NCBI RefSeq assembly: GCF_000003855.2
Contig: NW_003101652.1
Coordinates: forward strand, 418,307 to 482,306
Source of the DNA: Blastomyces gilchristii SLH14081
Taxonomy: Eukaryota; Ascomycota; Eurotiomycetes; Onygenales; Ajellomycetaceae
Direction: 5' to 3'
Length of the DNA: 64,000 nt
In this document: piece by piece, positions 22,687-34,900 of the stretch
How the letters are laid out: each line of letters opens with the position of its first letter
Position numbering within the stretch: the stretch's first letter is position 1
Translations under genes and position numbers: made by a program
The notes under the pieces: generated by a model
The model's database searches: none
The model's input: only the letters and a program-made list of their open reading frames with translations
What the model was told of the DNA's origin: nothing

Positions 22687-23790
22687 ATTTGAATTGCTTG
22701 ATCTGATTATAAGTTTAAATCAGTCAAGCTCTATTAACAGACTGATATAATCTCATGCATCTGTGCTGAAACTGACCTGACTTCATTCTCTGAGAAAAAC
22801 TTCATATCATTTTCTAGAGTGTGTATATCTCTACTGTAACAGAAGTCTGAGATTTCTGAACTCACTGCATACTTTAACATAAGCTCTTCAATCACTCTGC
22901 TGTCACCGCGGCTTCTACACACCTACATCTATCACAAAGATAGAGAGATTAAGATCAGAGATTCTCTGAATTATAAGAAAAATACATTGTCTGAATTTCA
23001 CAGCTTTATCTGTACTCTTGAACAGAAATTCTACCTTAATCTGAGTCAGTTTAATACTTATGAGATATAAGTAATATACACTGTCAACCTTCTTGAAGAT
23101 ATCTCTGTGACTACTTGAGCTATTAAGAAGAGAGAGCTTGAGCATATCAATGCTATTATAACTTAAGAAGAATTCAAAAACTTTCTACTGAATTAGATTG
23201 AAGATTACTGTAACTGTAGCTTTACAGTAGTACAGCAGTTTAACTTATTATATTAATAAGATAATAAGAATTCTTTCAATTTCAATACAAGATTTAAAGA
23301 GTATTGAGAGAAATTAACTGATAATTTAAATTAATTAAAAACACAGCTTTATCTTGTGAAGCTGACTCACAAGATATAGATAATAATATTACAGTATCAG
23401 AGTTCATTAATTAATTATACTAAGCTTATCAACTTGACTTTCTGAATCTATTTGAATAATTAGTACTCTGAGAAAAAGATTAATAAGATCTCTTCTAAGT
23501 AATTAATAATAGAATTTAAATAATGCTATGACAGCTTCAGTGTAGAGAAAGTAAAGAAGAATTCTAAGTATTCTAATTCTTTACTCACTGTAAAGAAATA
23601 TTAAAAGAGATTTAATAAAGATTTCTATTTTAACTGTAAAGCTAGTAATCACTATACTAGTGATTATAAGAAGCTGAAGAAGAGAAGAAACTGAAAAGAT
23701 ATCTTTTTAAAGTTAACTTCTCTTCTAACAAATGTATCTGTAGAAGATAAAGAAGAGAAAGAAATGAAGAATTAATAATTCTTATATCTC
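22687..23790 (+). pseudogene. gag remnant of Gypsy D
   Basis: Plus-strand gag. A region around 22990-23200 resembles the usual fungal Gypsy gag fold (KKNTLSEFHSFICTLEQKF, LEDISV). A CCHC-type knuckle follows at 23626-23667 in which both outer Cys are now Tyr (YFNC, H, Y), consistent with TGT-to-TAT changes. A basic tail KKLKKRRN follows. Frequent stops. Confidence 0.65.
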
Positions 23791-23799
23791 TGAGTGTAT

Positions 23800-24276
23800 A
23801 TTATAATTACAATGTATACTCTGAATAAGAAGATATCAGTGAGATGTCTACTTAACTCTGAGATGAATATTAACTTCATATTCTATTTCTTTTCTTTAAT
23901 GAAGAATTAAAAGAAGATAGACTTATCAGATTATATGAAATTTACTGATGAAATAAAGTATCACTGTTTTAACATAATTCAAGTGAAGTATATGATTACA
24001 GACTTAGAAGAAATCTTTAAGAAAAGCAGTCTACTTCTTCATACTGTTAATATTATAGATGAGAATGTTATTCTAAGTCTTCTATAATTAAGAGAAAACA
24101 ATTCTCTTATTAACTGAGTTACTCAGATGTAATGATACTATCTCACTAATAAAGAGACAGTGATAGAGAAATCTGAAGAGTTTTATTAAAAGAATCTTGA
24201 GAAAAGAATAGAGTTAATATACTGTGTAACAGATGACTGAGACTTAAAGATAGATGAAGTAGCTATCACTCTCACT
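23800..24276 (+). pseudogene. protease remnant of Gypsy D
   Basis: Decayed region between the gag knuckle and RT, with RCLLNSEMNINFIF and DLSDYMKFTDEIKY blocks expected of a Gypsy protease linker. The active-site DSG is no longer evident. It is interrupted at 24277 by MITE1; the target CTCTCACT is at 24269-24276. Confidence 0.5.
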
Positions 24277-24781
24277 TAGACTGACCGTGTGACCGTGTCT
24301 GGGACCAGGACCAGATTTTTTGATAGTCTCATTACCAATTCGACTGATCCCATTACACGGTTTTAACATTAGATAGTAGTCTCATACTGTCCCAGTGGGA
24401 CTTACTGTCTACTCTTGTCACATTTTTCAAATGGGACCATGATTTCCACTTCTCAATTTAAATTATTTTTATTGCTTTAAATGACTTTAAATCTCATTTG
24501 AGCATTACCAAAAAGCATTACTTTTTAAAAAATTAAAAATAGTCTAAAAAAACCTTAAAATGTCTAAAAATAGTAACTTTATGCCAAGAATGGGACTAAA
24601 TGGAACCAAATGGAACCACTTTCTCATTTTTTTCAAGTCATAGTTTCATTTTAAGATCTGATATATAGTCACTTTACATGTTTTTTTAATAGCCAGTCCC
24701 AGCGGGATTCACGCCAAGAAATGTATGGGACCAGACCAAATGAGATCAAACGTGAAATTCATGATCCCGGCGGCCAGTCTA
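24277..24781 (+). mobile_element. MITE1 (hAT-like, non-autonomous)
   Basis: 505 bp beginning TAGACTGACCG and ending CGGCCAGTCTA, short imperfect terminal inverted repeats. A perfect 8-bp target duplication CTCTCACT lies at 24269-24276 and 24782-24789. An 8-bp duplication and TAG-type ends indicate the hAT superfamily. There is no coding capacity. GGGACC-type motifs are repeated near both ends and could be transposase subterminal sites. It is little decayed compared with the Gypsy D sequence around it. Confidence 0.92.
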
Positions 24782-25136
24782 CTCTCACTGCAAGATTAGC
24801 AGCAGTATCTATCATTGAAAATGAATGTATACAATGTCTCTTTACAGACTATAAGAATGTCTTTTCAGAAAGAGAAGTAGTGAAGTTTTCTGATATTAAG
24901 ATATAGTATAAGATCTATCTTGAAGATAATGTAATAATGCTGTACAGATCTCTTTATAACTTGTTTATAAAGAAATTGAATATTCTGTATAAATATCTTG
25001 AGAAAGTGTAATCAAAGAACTGAATACATTCATTGAAAAGTCTGACAGAGATATTTATACTCTTTGTACTTAAGAAGAATAATAGACTACATCTATGTAT
25101 AAACTACAGAGATCTTAATAAGATGATAGTTAAGAA
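24782..25136 (+). pseudogene. RT N-terminal remnant of Gypsy D
   Basis: Between MITE1 and MITE2. CLFTDYKNVFSEREVVKF matches the start of fungal Gypsy RT, followed by a LYRSLYNLFIK-like block and LRLCVDYRDLNK-like sequence (RLHLCINYRDLNKMIVKN). It is interrupted after VKN by MITE2 (target GTTAAGAA). Confidence 0.8.
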
Positions 25137-25642
25137 TAGACTGACCGTGTGACCGTGTCTGGGACCAGGACCAGATTTTTTGATAGTTTCATTACCAATT
25201 CAACTGATCCCATTACACGGTTTTAACATTAGATAGTAGTCCCATACTGTCCCAGTGAGACTTACTGTCTACTCTTGTCACATTTTCCAAATGGGACCAT
25301 GATTTCCACTTCTCAATTTAAATTATTTTTATTGCTTTAAATGACTTTAAATCTCATTTGAGCGTTATCAAAAAGCGTTACTTTTTAAAAAATTAAAAAT
25401 AGTCTAAAAAAAACCTTAAAATGTCTAAAAATAGTAACTTTATGCCAAGAATGAGACTAAATGAGACCAAATGGGATCACTTTCTCATTTTTTTCAAGTC
25501 ATGGTTTCATTTTAAGATCTGATATATAGTCACTTTACATGTTTTTTTGATGGCCAGTCCCAGCGGGATTCACGCCAAGAAATGTATGAGACCAGACCAA
25601 ATGGGACCAAATGTGAAATTCATGATCACGGCGGCCAGTCTA
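25137..25642 (+). mobile_element. MITE2 (hAT-like, non-autonomous)
   Basis: 506 bp, nearly identical to MITE1, with the same ends and a perfect 8-bp target duplication GTTAAGAA at 25129-25136 and 25643-25650. It lies 355 bp downstream of MITE1 in the same orientation, inside the RT coding region of Gypsy D. Confidence 0.92.
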
Positions 25643-26206
25643 GTTAAGAATCACTATTTATTATTATTAATTAATAAGATGATTGATTGATTATCTAAAG
25701 TAAAGATATTCTTAAAAATTAATATATAGAATATCTATTATAGAATCAGAGTTAATGAAAATGATATTTGAAAAACAGCTTTTCATATTAAATACAGTAA
25801 TTTTAAATATCTTGTTTTATCTTTTGATCTTTGTAATGCTTTAACTATCTTTCAGATCTATATAAATAAGACACTGTAGAGCCTTGTTAATATCTTCTGT
25901 ATGGTATACTTAAATGACATTCTAATCTTCTTAAAAACAGAGAAAGGATATAATACTCATATTTAAGAAGTGTTAAGTCACTTGAGACAGTATCAACTCT
26001 ATATAAACACTGAAAAATACTCATTCTACATGCAGAAGATTGATTTCTTAGATTATATTATTAAGATTAATAATATTTCAATGAACAGAAGCTGAGTCTC
26101 TGTTATTAAGAACTAGTCAGCACTGTAGATATACTGTGAGATGCAGATGTTTCTAAAATTCATGAATTTCTATAGATACTTCATTTATACATATTTACAG
26201 ATTACT

Positions 26207-26208
<2 letters not shown>
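25643..26208 (+). pseudogene. RT palm and thumb remnant of Gypsy D
   Basis: Continues the RT directly after MITE2: NHYLLLLINKMIDRLSKVKIF, the LVLSFDLCNALTIFQ block, the catalytic box as MVYLNDILIF (first Asp of YLDD now Asn, near 25900), HLRQYQLYINTEKYSF, IDFLDYIIKIN and KFMNFYRYFI. It is interrupted at 26209 by the SINE. Confidence 0.85.
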
Positions 26209-26239
<31 letters not shown>

Positions 26240-26592
26240 TTTCATTATACTCATATGCAAGCAGAGCTTATAATGAGTTCTTGCGTGATGTTAAATACAG
26301 GTCAAGTGTTGATTATATAGAAGGAAATACAGGTGTTGAGATCACATCATGATAACAAGAACATAGAAAAATACAAAGAAGTGACAATTAGATACATGTG
26401 ATAATAACTTTCCAGCTCAAAAACATAGAGTGATTCATTAAATCGATTTATACACCTCTGTATTTATTAGAAACCTGAGATGCTTGAGTTCCGGATTTAA
26501 TGTATTCTCTGTGGGTTTCAAACCCACGTGTCTTGATTTCTCATGCCAAGGTGCTACCAGGTGGCTGTATTAATCATTCAGTCACTGAGGCT
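26209..26592 (-). mobile_element. tRNA-derived SINE with LINE-like 3' tail (minus strand)
   Basis: 384 bp flanked by ACAGATTACTGT (26197-26208) and ACAAATTACTGT (26593-26604), a 12-bp target duplication with one mismatch. On the minus strand it starts with a tRNA-related head holding a box A-like TGACTGAATGATTAA (26570-26584) and a good box B GGTTTGAAACC (26514-26524) within a complete T-arm (GTGGG...CCCAC). About 200 bp of body follows, then a 3' tail ending in (AAT)n (26209-26238). The last 28 bp before the tail match the LINE 3' end at 20 of 28 positions. Little decayed compared with the D sequence around it. Confidence 0.85.
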
Positions 26593-26604
26593 ACAAATTA
26601 CTGT

Positions 26605-27640
26605 CTCTCTTACAGATCTGTTAAAGAAAAGTGTTAAAGACAGAAAAACAGCATCATTTATTCTCATTTAAGATACTGTGTGAGTATTTGCAGAATTAAA
26701 ACAAGCTTTTGCAGATATTACAATACTGAATCACTTTAACTCTGACTTACTCAGTCAGTGTGAGACTGATATATTCAAGAATGAGATCTGTGAAATCTTT
26801 TCACAGCTGATATTAGAGATCTTTCAATGTTGAAAGAATCAGAGAATAATAATCTCTGAAGATATAGATAATGAGATGTCTGTAAGAGAAGACTTTTTCA
26901 TAAAGTCTATAAGATACTGTAAATAAAAATCAGTGACCTTCTTCTTTAAGAAGTTATCACTTATGCAGAGAAGATATAATACTCATGATTAAGAGATATT
27001 AGTAATTGTCAAATTCTTTAAAATCTGATAACATTATCTTCAGAGTAGTAAGTACTCAGTACAAGTTCTTACTGATTATATAAATCTGTGTTACTTCTGA
27101 ATAATAAAGAGCTTGATAGAATATTAAGTCAGATAAGTAAAGCTGCTTTCAGAGTATAATTTCTATATTTGATATCATTCAGATCAGCTTAATCTCATTA
27201 ACATACTATCTAAACAGTCTGATTATAATATTATTAATAAGGAGAAGAATTCTATAAGAGAATCTCTATTATCACTGCAGAAGAAGCTGACTGCAGAGAG
27301 TTAAAGTTCTCTGAAGCTCAGAAACAGTGCTGATAAGACAGCTGCATAACTCAGTATAAAAGATGAAAGAAAACTCAGATCTCTGCAGAGAACTGATACT
27401 GAAGATTATAAGCTTCTTATATCACATCTTACTATTATTAAATTAGTAAAGAATAAAATAATCTAGAATCTTTTAATCTGACTACTTTTGAAATTCATTG
27501 ATAAGTTATAGAAGAGAAATGTCTCTACTATGACTTGAATTCAGAAGTTGAAGAAGAAAGAACTTAGTTTAAACTTGAAAGAGACAGACTCTGAGTGAGA
27601 TAATACTGCTAAAAAATCAAGTTACTGATAACTAGAAGAA
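26605..27640 (+). pseudogene. RNase H remnant of Gypsy D
   Basis: Starts at TDLLKK (end of RT/connection) and continues through AELKQAFADITILNHFNSDLLSQCETDIF, the usual Gypsy RNase H entry, and a YNTHD...ILVIVKFFKI block. It then runs into the integrase N-terminal region. Many stops. Confidence 0.7.
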
Positions 27641-28663
27641 TATGAACTTCTACTGCTGAATAATTCAGTCTTTATCTCTTATAGCAGAGCAGTGTATCAG
27701 AAGTGATTAAGAATTCATTATAATAATTCTCATACAGAGTACTTCAGATTAGAGAAGACTAAGAAGCTTCTAAAATATAAATATATTGAAGACAAGCTCT
27801 GAACAGATATCAAAGAGTATATTAAGACTTATAATATCTATCAAAGAATAAAGATTCTGCAGTATAAGTAATATAGTAAGTTAGTATCACTACCTGTTTC
27901 AAAGAGCTTATAATAGAATCTATTAATGAATTTCATAGTTGATCTGCTGAAGTTAACAAGAGTCAAAGAATATGACTCAATTTTAATTATTATTAACTAC
28001 TTTATAAAGATAGCTAAATATATTTCTACTTATAAAAAGATTAAAGTCTCTGAATTGACAGATCTATTTTTAGATATCATTATTTATAATTACAGTGCTC
28101 TGAAATTATTAATAACAGATTAAGAATTTCTCTTCATCAGTAAATACTGATCAGTATTTTATTATTTTCTTATAATAAGATGTTTTCTCAGTTCTGTATT
28201 TTATCTGCAGACAGATGATCAGACTAAATATTAAAACTAAATATTAAAACAGCATCTTTAAGTGTTCTGTTTATATTATTAGAATGATTAGTCTAAATAT
28301 CTTCTAATTACTGAATTTATATATAATAATATAAAGAATGTAATCTTAAAGATATCTTCTTTCTATACTTATTATAAATATAATTCTTCATTACTCAGTG
28401 ACATTATAGATAATATTTTAAAGAGAAGAATAAACAGTTAGAATATTGAATAGATACAGAGAACAGAGTATCTCTCAGTATCAGAAGTAAAAGTGAGATT
28501 GAAACTTTTAAATAAAATTCATAAGAAGATGATGAAAAGTATTCATTATATTCAGAAGTAGTAGATAGAATACTATAATTAAAAACATCTTTCAATGAAG
28601 TTCTTGATAGAGAATTAAGTACTACTTTCAGTAAAGAATATCAAGATAATAAGACTGTGTAAG
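27641..28663 (+). pseudogene. integrase remnant of Gypsy D
   Basis: MNFIVDLLKLTRVKEYDSILIIINYFIKIAKYI (27926 onward) is the DFIVDLPxS catalytic-core block. ALKLLITD, LQTDDQTK (PQTDGQTE-like) and YNNIKNV follow. It ends at the KKLSK block, where LINE1 inserted (target AAGCTTAGTAAGT at 28664-28676). The remainder resumes at 36362. Confidence 0.85.
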
Positions 28664-28676
28664 AAGCTTAGTAAGT

Positions 28677-30350
28677 CAGACCGTACAACCGCTCCACCAC
28701 GAACTCGCTCAATTTTTCGAATAAGAACCCGCCGATAGATCCATCGAAAAGCCCTCGATCATACGAGCATTCTGACCCCATCGCCGACCGCATACCCTGT
28801 GTGATGGTGGAGTTATCCAGCCAAATGTGAACCGGACGTTGTTCGAAACTCCTGTGTGGGAGTATCCCCCGTTCTCCCCTACCACACCACAACCCCGGGC
28901 CAAAGTGCCATACAAATTGTAAGATGAAGAGACCTAGCCATATGCACCAATCTTCTCGATTTTGGAAGATCCCCGATCTGTAGTTGTGGAGATATCTGAG
29001 GAGCGACCTCCGCGAAAACCCTGTCCATCTTTGATGTTCCAAAACACCAACGCCAAGTCCCACCGTTGTACCGCCCTTCCTAATCTGGCCCATCCCCAGC
29101 AGAAAAATACAAAAAGATACCTCGGCGATAATATCAAGCACATAACCAACGGCCACTTCTGAAGTGCAACCTCCGCGGTCTGTCTTCAGTGTATCTGGAC
29201 ATCAACGCCAAGTCTCGCCCTCGTACCACCCCTCTCAATCTGGTCCATCCCCGACAGAAAAGTACAAAAAGATACCTCAGCAACTGTACTCAATACATAA
29301 TCGGCAGACATGACAACTATAAAATCAGTATATCCCAAGGTCTGACTGAGCCTTTGATCCCTGCACAGTGAGATATATTAAATCTAGTTTTAATATCTCA
29401 ATATTCAATAGATTCTGCAAGGGATTGAGAACAGCAACACTAGGTTTCTATTGAATTTGAGAATTAACTCTATATTGATATAATCATTGACAAAGTCTTC
29501 TATTTTGAGATATAAATAATCAGTTCCTCTACATTCTGCTGACAATATTTATATTATCATATAGAAACAGACTTATATTCTCTATAATATCAAGACTCTG
29601 AAGAGGGAAAGTCTTGATAGAGAGTATACAGTAGTGCATATCTTAGCAGTTTCTATCTCATTCTTCTGCAGCAGTTAATGCAAAAAAAAGATTTTAGAAA
29701 TAGTTTTTTACTTCTCTTAAAAAAGTAAGGTGTTTTTCTCTGGGTTTTACACAATATTCTTACAAAGAATTAAAAACAGAGTTGTTTTCTGTCATAATTT
29801 CATATTCTTTTAAGTAAGAATTACTTTTTCAGTAGCTGAAGAGCTTTCATTAATACTTAATTCTTTTTTACACTCTTTATTAACTGATTTGAGTTGCACA
29901 CCTGTTGTGTGAGAAGAATTGAATAATTTAGAATAAAATTGAATAGTTTTAATCAATTTCTCTTCAAAAAATTGATTTATTTTTTGTCAGTTTTTCTCTC
30001 AAAAACTGTCATATCATCTGATTTACTATTAATTGATATCATACTTTTCCTCATTGTATCCCAAGAAAGAGATTGTAAAGATTTTATTGATTTATCTTAA
30101 AAATCAATTTTAGTTTATTAGATTCTCTTCAAAAATCTAACCTAGTTACTGAACTAGTGTGAAAAAAATCAGGTGTTTTATACACAAAAGTCTGCGATTC
30201 TTCTTTTGAAATAGTCTGACCAACTTTTCAATTGAAAACAGACTTAGAAACCTCTTAATTGAAACAGTCTGACCAACTTTTCAATTCAAAAAGAGTTTAA
30301 TAAATATCTCAATTGAATTAGTCTGACCAACTTTTCATTGAGTAAGAACA
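28677..30350 (+). promoter_or_regulatory. LINE1 5' UTR with two tandem monomers
   Basis: The first ~700 bp are GC-normal and little decayed. Two head-to-tail units lie at about 29008-29169 and 29170-29310, both with CAACGCCAAGTC, a CCCATCCCC-type block and ACAAAAAGATACCTC, spaced about 155 bp. Near 30196-30340 a TCTGACCAACTTTTCA motif is repeated three times before ORF1. The antisense strand is open for 162 codons (28668-29156). The monomers may be promoter units, as in some animal LINEs; this is inference. Confidence 0.65.
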
Positions 30351-31970
30351 ATGAGTTCAAAAGTACACTCAGTTGTTATGGAGAAAGATGCTTTCTCAAA
30401 TGCTATTCCTGAGATTGAAATTCTGAAGAGAAGAAAGAAAGAAGAGATAGAGAAACAACAAGTTCTTGAAATACAGGAACTTGAAAAAGCAAGTAAAATT
30501 CTTGAAAAGCAGTGTCTGAGTGAGATGAATGAAGAAGTTCTGTTAATTCTTCATGCTCAGGCTAGACAACTACAGAAAGTGATCAAGTTCAAACTTAGAA
30601 TTTCAAACACAGTTCAAAAAACTTTGAAAATTTCTAATACAATCACTGACTCTTCAGTTTGCTCTTCTTTCTTTTCTACTTCTTCTTCTTCTTCTTCTTT
30701 GAATCAGAAGAAAACATATACTCAAGCAGCTGAATCTGCTGCCTCTAAACCTGCTGTCTCTAAATCTGCTGTCTCAAAACCTGCTCAAAATCCTGAGAAA
30801 ACTGAGAAGAATACTGCTCATGCCTCTATTCATAGAAAAGTGAAAAAGAAAATGCAAAAAGAGAAAAACTTTTAAATCTTCAGAAATAGAAGACTTATTC
30901 TCAAAGTCTCAAACCAGGACATTCTGCAAAGAAACAAGCTAAACTCAAATCTCATTTTCAGAATCAGAAATGAAATTAACCAGCAGTTCTTTTCTCAGTT
31001 GATGACTGATATTGAAGTTCAAAAACCAGTTATAGCTTCAATTGAATCATCATTCTTTGAAAACTCCATCATTCTGACTACAATGCCTGAATTCAGTGCT
31101 GAATTCCTTATTCAGAATGAGAATCTCTGAAAGTCAGCAGTAGAATCTTTGTTAAACACAACAATTCTATCTGAAAGAGATGAAAAGTGAGACAAATTCA
31201 TTCTTTATAATATTTCAGTTGAAATTTTTGACTGTGAAGAAGAAATGCTACTTCTCAAAAATGAATTGAAAGAATACAACTCTATTCAACTGAGAAAGAA
31301 GTCTGTATGACTAAATTCAATTGAGTTCAGACAAAGCAGGAGAAATGCCTCTGTTCTAGTATATATAAAAACACTTGAACAGTCAAAGATCTCTGAAGTA
31401 AGAGTAGCAGGTTTGAAAATGAGAGTTCATGAATACAAAGACTCAAGGATGAACCTCAAAGCTCAAACACAGTGTTCAAACTGTCAAAGATATGAACACT
31501 TTACAATCTCATGTTTTAGAGACTCAAAATGTGCATTCTGTGTCAGAGATCACAAAACTAGTGAGCATAAATGTGAAACATGCTTAAAAAGAGATGAAAT
31601 TTGTCAACATACTCTGCTTAAGTGCTCTAATTGCAAAGAAAAACATGCATCTAGCTCAAAAGAATGTATGTTTGCTTCTAGAACTCAAAAGAACTGGAGA
31701 AAAGATGAAGCTCAAAGTCAATCTAGAACTGAAGAGAAGAGTCAAGCCAGTAAACTCACAACTGCAAGCTCAAAAAGAAGAAACTCTCAACTATCTAAGT
31801 CTTCAAACTTCAACTCTTCAGCTAAATGTAAACAGAACTTGAATTCTCAAACTTCTGTTAAGATTAGAGAATTGAGAAATGACTCTGATGATAAACTAGA
31901 TATAATGCAAGCAGTTGAGATTTCTACTTTTCAGAACAGTTATAATCTACTATCTGATGATAGTGATTAG
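30351..31970 (+). pseudogene. LINE1 ORF1 (gag-like nucleic-acid-binding protein)
   Basis: One continuous frame of about 539 codons starting ATG at 30351. It has a basic coiled-coil-like N-terminus (KRRKKEEIEKQQ), a Ser-rich linker and a structured middle. Three zinc knuckles lie at about 31480-31680: CSNC...H...C, CAFC...H...C and CSNC...H...C. It is broken by in-frame stops at 30873 (TAA) and near 31128, 31190 and 31309 (TGA), with no frameshift. The stop positions correspond to Trp, Gln or Arg in the family. ORF1 ends 23 bp before the ORF2 start. Confidence 0.88.
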
Positions 31971-31993
31971 ATTCTACTCTACTCTCTTTTAGT

Positions 31994-34900
31994 ATGAATA
32001 TACAACAAAAACAACAAAAAAAGTTTAAAAACTCTTCAAAAATCACATTTATTCAAAATAATGTGAATAGAAACTCAAATTGTATTTATTCTTGTCTTCA
32101 AATTGCATTTGAATAAAAAGTTGATTTTATACTACTTCAGGAGCCGAATTTTGATGCTGAGCAAAAATATGTTATTTCTCATTCAAGCTACTACTGCTTT
32201 TTATCTCAAAAGTCTGAGATAAAGTCAAGAGTAGTGATCTATGAAAGAAAGAGATCAAGATATCAATTTAATCTAAGATTTGATATCATGTCTGACCCTG
32301 ATATTCTGGTGGGTGATATTATAGATAAAGAAAATGAGTTTGATACTATACAGCTCATAAATATCTATAATGAAAAGTCATTGAAGAAAAATAACAATAT
32401 CTGGACAATTGATAGAGGATTTCTGAACATAACTTCATCAAGAAACTCTATAATTGCAGGAGATTTCAATGCACATCATCTCTGATAAAATTCAGAATGC
32501 AAGAGAGCAGTGAGAGCTGATAATCTGATTGAATGAATCTTTGAGCATTCAATAGATTTGGTTAATAAGTCTGATCAACAAACATTCTTTAGAAAAGACA
32601 TGAAACAGAAGTCTATTATAGATCTAATCTTCATGTCACAAAATCTAATGGAAAGAAGACTTGTAAACTGGTTTATTGATTCAAATGAGACATCAGGATC
32701 AGATCATGAGATTATTCAATTTGATATTGAACTGAGTGAAAAATAAATGAGTGAAAATCCTCTTCTCTCTAATCAGTATAACTTTGAAAAAGCTGATTGA
32801 AAAGCAGTTGAAGAAAGCATAAAACTGCTAAAATCTGAAAGACAGAATGAGCTATATTGGAATTCTGGTCAAGATATCTCAAATGAAATGCTTGAGAATA
32901 GAGTGAAGCTTATTACATCTATTATTCTAACAAGTGTTAGAGATAATATTTTAAAAAGAAAATCTTCTGAGTATTCAAAACCTTGATGAAATGAGAATAT
33001 CTCATCTAAAAGAAAAGAATTAGCTACTGCTAGAAGAGATTGGAAAAATAATGTAATATCTGATGAAGAGTTCAAAGCTGTCAGAAATGAATATTTTTCA
33101 GATATCAAAAGAGCTAAAACAGACTGCTGGAATAAATTTCTTGAAGAAGCACAAGAGAAGGAAATTTTTAAAGCTTTTAACTATATTAAAACAAGAAGTG
33201 TAGCAAAACTTCCAGCCTTAGAATATGAGTTTCAGAATGAATCATATACAGCAAACTCTTTTGAGAAAAAATGTCAAGCTTTCATGAGAATTCTCTTTCA
33301 GAACTCATCAGACTCAGATTCAGATTCAGAGGAAGAGAATATATCACTTCTCAACTACATTGATGAAAATGACTGAGAATGGCCTGATCTTACACAAGAT
33401 GAATTAGAGTCAGCTATCTTCTCAAGTTCTGTTAAAACTGCTGCAGGTCCTGATTCAATTAATCACTTGATTATTCAAAATACATATTCCTACTTAAAGA
33501 ATGAATATTTTGAGCTCTTTTTCAATCTCTTGAAAAATGGATATCATTCTGAATGCTGGAGAGAAGTCACTGAAGTGATTCTTGCAAAACCTAATAGAAA
33601 AACTTCAATTCCTAAGTCATATAGAGTAATATCTCTATTGAACTGTTTAGAAAAGGTTTTAGAAAAGATAATAGCTACTTGACTATCTTTTATAAGCTCT
33701 ATAGATGATTCTCTTTTATTCAGTGAACAAATGAGAGATAGAAAACAGTGTTCTGCAATTGACACTGTTCTCTCAGTTGTTCATGATATTCAAATAGCAA
33801 AACATGAGAGTCTGGTCTCAACTGCAGTTTTTATTGATATAAAGAAAGCATTTGATCATGTTTCAAAGTCAAAGTTAATTCAGACATTGAAGATATTAAA
33901 ACTGCCACTTTCTCTAATAAAATGAGTTAACTGTTTTATGTCTAAAAGAATTATACAACTCTTCTTTGATGGAATGAAATAAGACAAGACTGAGATAAAA
34001 ATAGAAGTACCACAGGGATCTTTAATCTCACTCATTTTATTTGCAATATACACTGTATATCTATTCAAAAATAGAAATATGAGAATAGTGTGATCTCTGA
34101 GTTATGTGGATGATATTGGTCTAGTCTACAGCTCAAAAACTATCAAAGAGAATTTGAAAGTAATTAAAGAAGCTGCAAAGGAAATCTTTGTTAGAGCAGA
34201 TATCAATCAAATTCAATTTGATATGAATAAAACTGAGTTAATTCATTTCTTTTCTAGACTCAATGAGAAAGAACTATCTCTAACTCTTTTAAATAGAGAG
34301 ATTAAACCCAGTGTAAATGTCAAATGATTAGAAGTATGGTTAAACTCCAAGTTGAATTTTAAATATCACATTCAACAAAGAACTGTCAAGGCAGAAAGAC
34401 TATTGAATAACATAATCAGACTATCAAATACAGAGAGAGGTCTATCCTTCCAGGCTATGAGACAGTTATATATAGCCTGTATTACATCAGTAGCTGATTA
34501 TGAAGTTCAAGTTTGATGGAATAATCAAGAGAATTTCACTGAACTCTTTCAAAGTCTGCAAAACAGAGTCTTGAGAAGAATTCTGAGAGCATTTAAATCA
34601 TCTCCTATTAAAGCAATGGAAGTTGAAGCTTCAATTCCTCCTCCTGCTATTAGATTTGAAAAGGCCTGTATGAACTATGCTCTGAGAGTTGTAAAGATGA
34701 GCTTAAATCATATAATCAGAGAAAGAGTCTCTTCTTCAATTTCATCAATTAACTCTGAAAATGAACTGGATTGGAATAGATTTCTTGATTGAAATGAAAA
34801 TAATTCTTCAAAGAAAATGCCTTCTCAACTGTACAGACTATGCTCTCTGATTAAAAATCAATTTTCTTCTTTAAATGTTGAAAAAGTTGATCATGAGAAG

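Noticed and set aside
24721..24906. A 61-codon frame starting in MITE1 and entering the Gypsy D RT
   Set aside because: It arises from the MITE insertion. The ATG lies in the MITE and the rest is decayed pol.
26500..26590. A functional tRNA gene on the minus strand
   Set aside because: The T-arm and box B are good, but the D and anticodon arms do not fold into a standard cloverleaf and the sequence is the head of a 384-bp element with target duplication and (AAT)n tail.
28677..29371. GC-normal island in the AT-rich region as a host gene
   Set aside because: The same sequence starts LINE2 (53129 onward) and sits directly inside the LINE1 target duplication, so it is the LINE 5' UTR.
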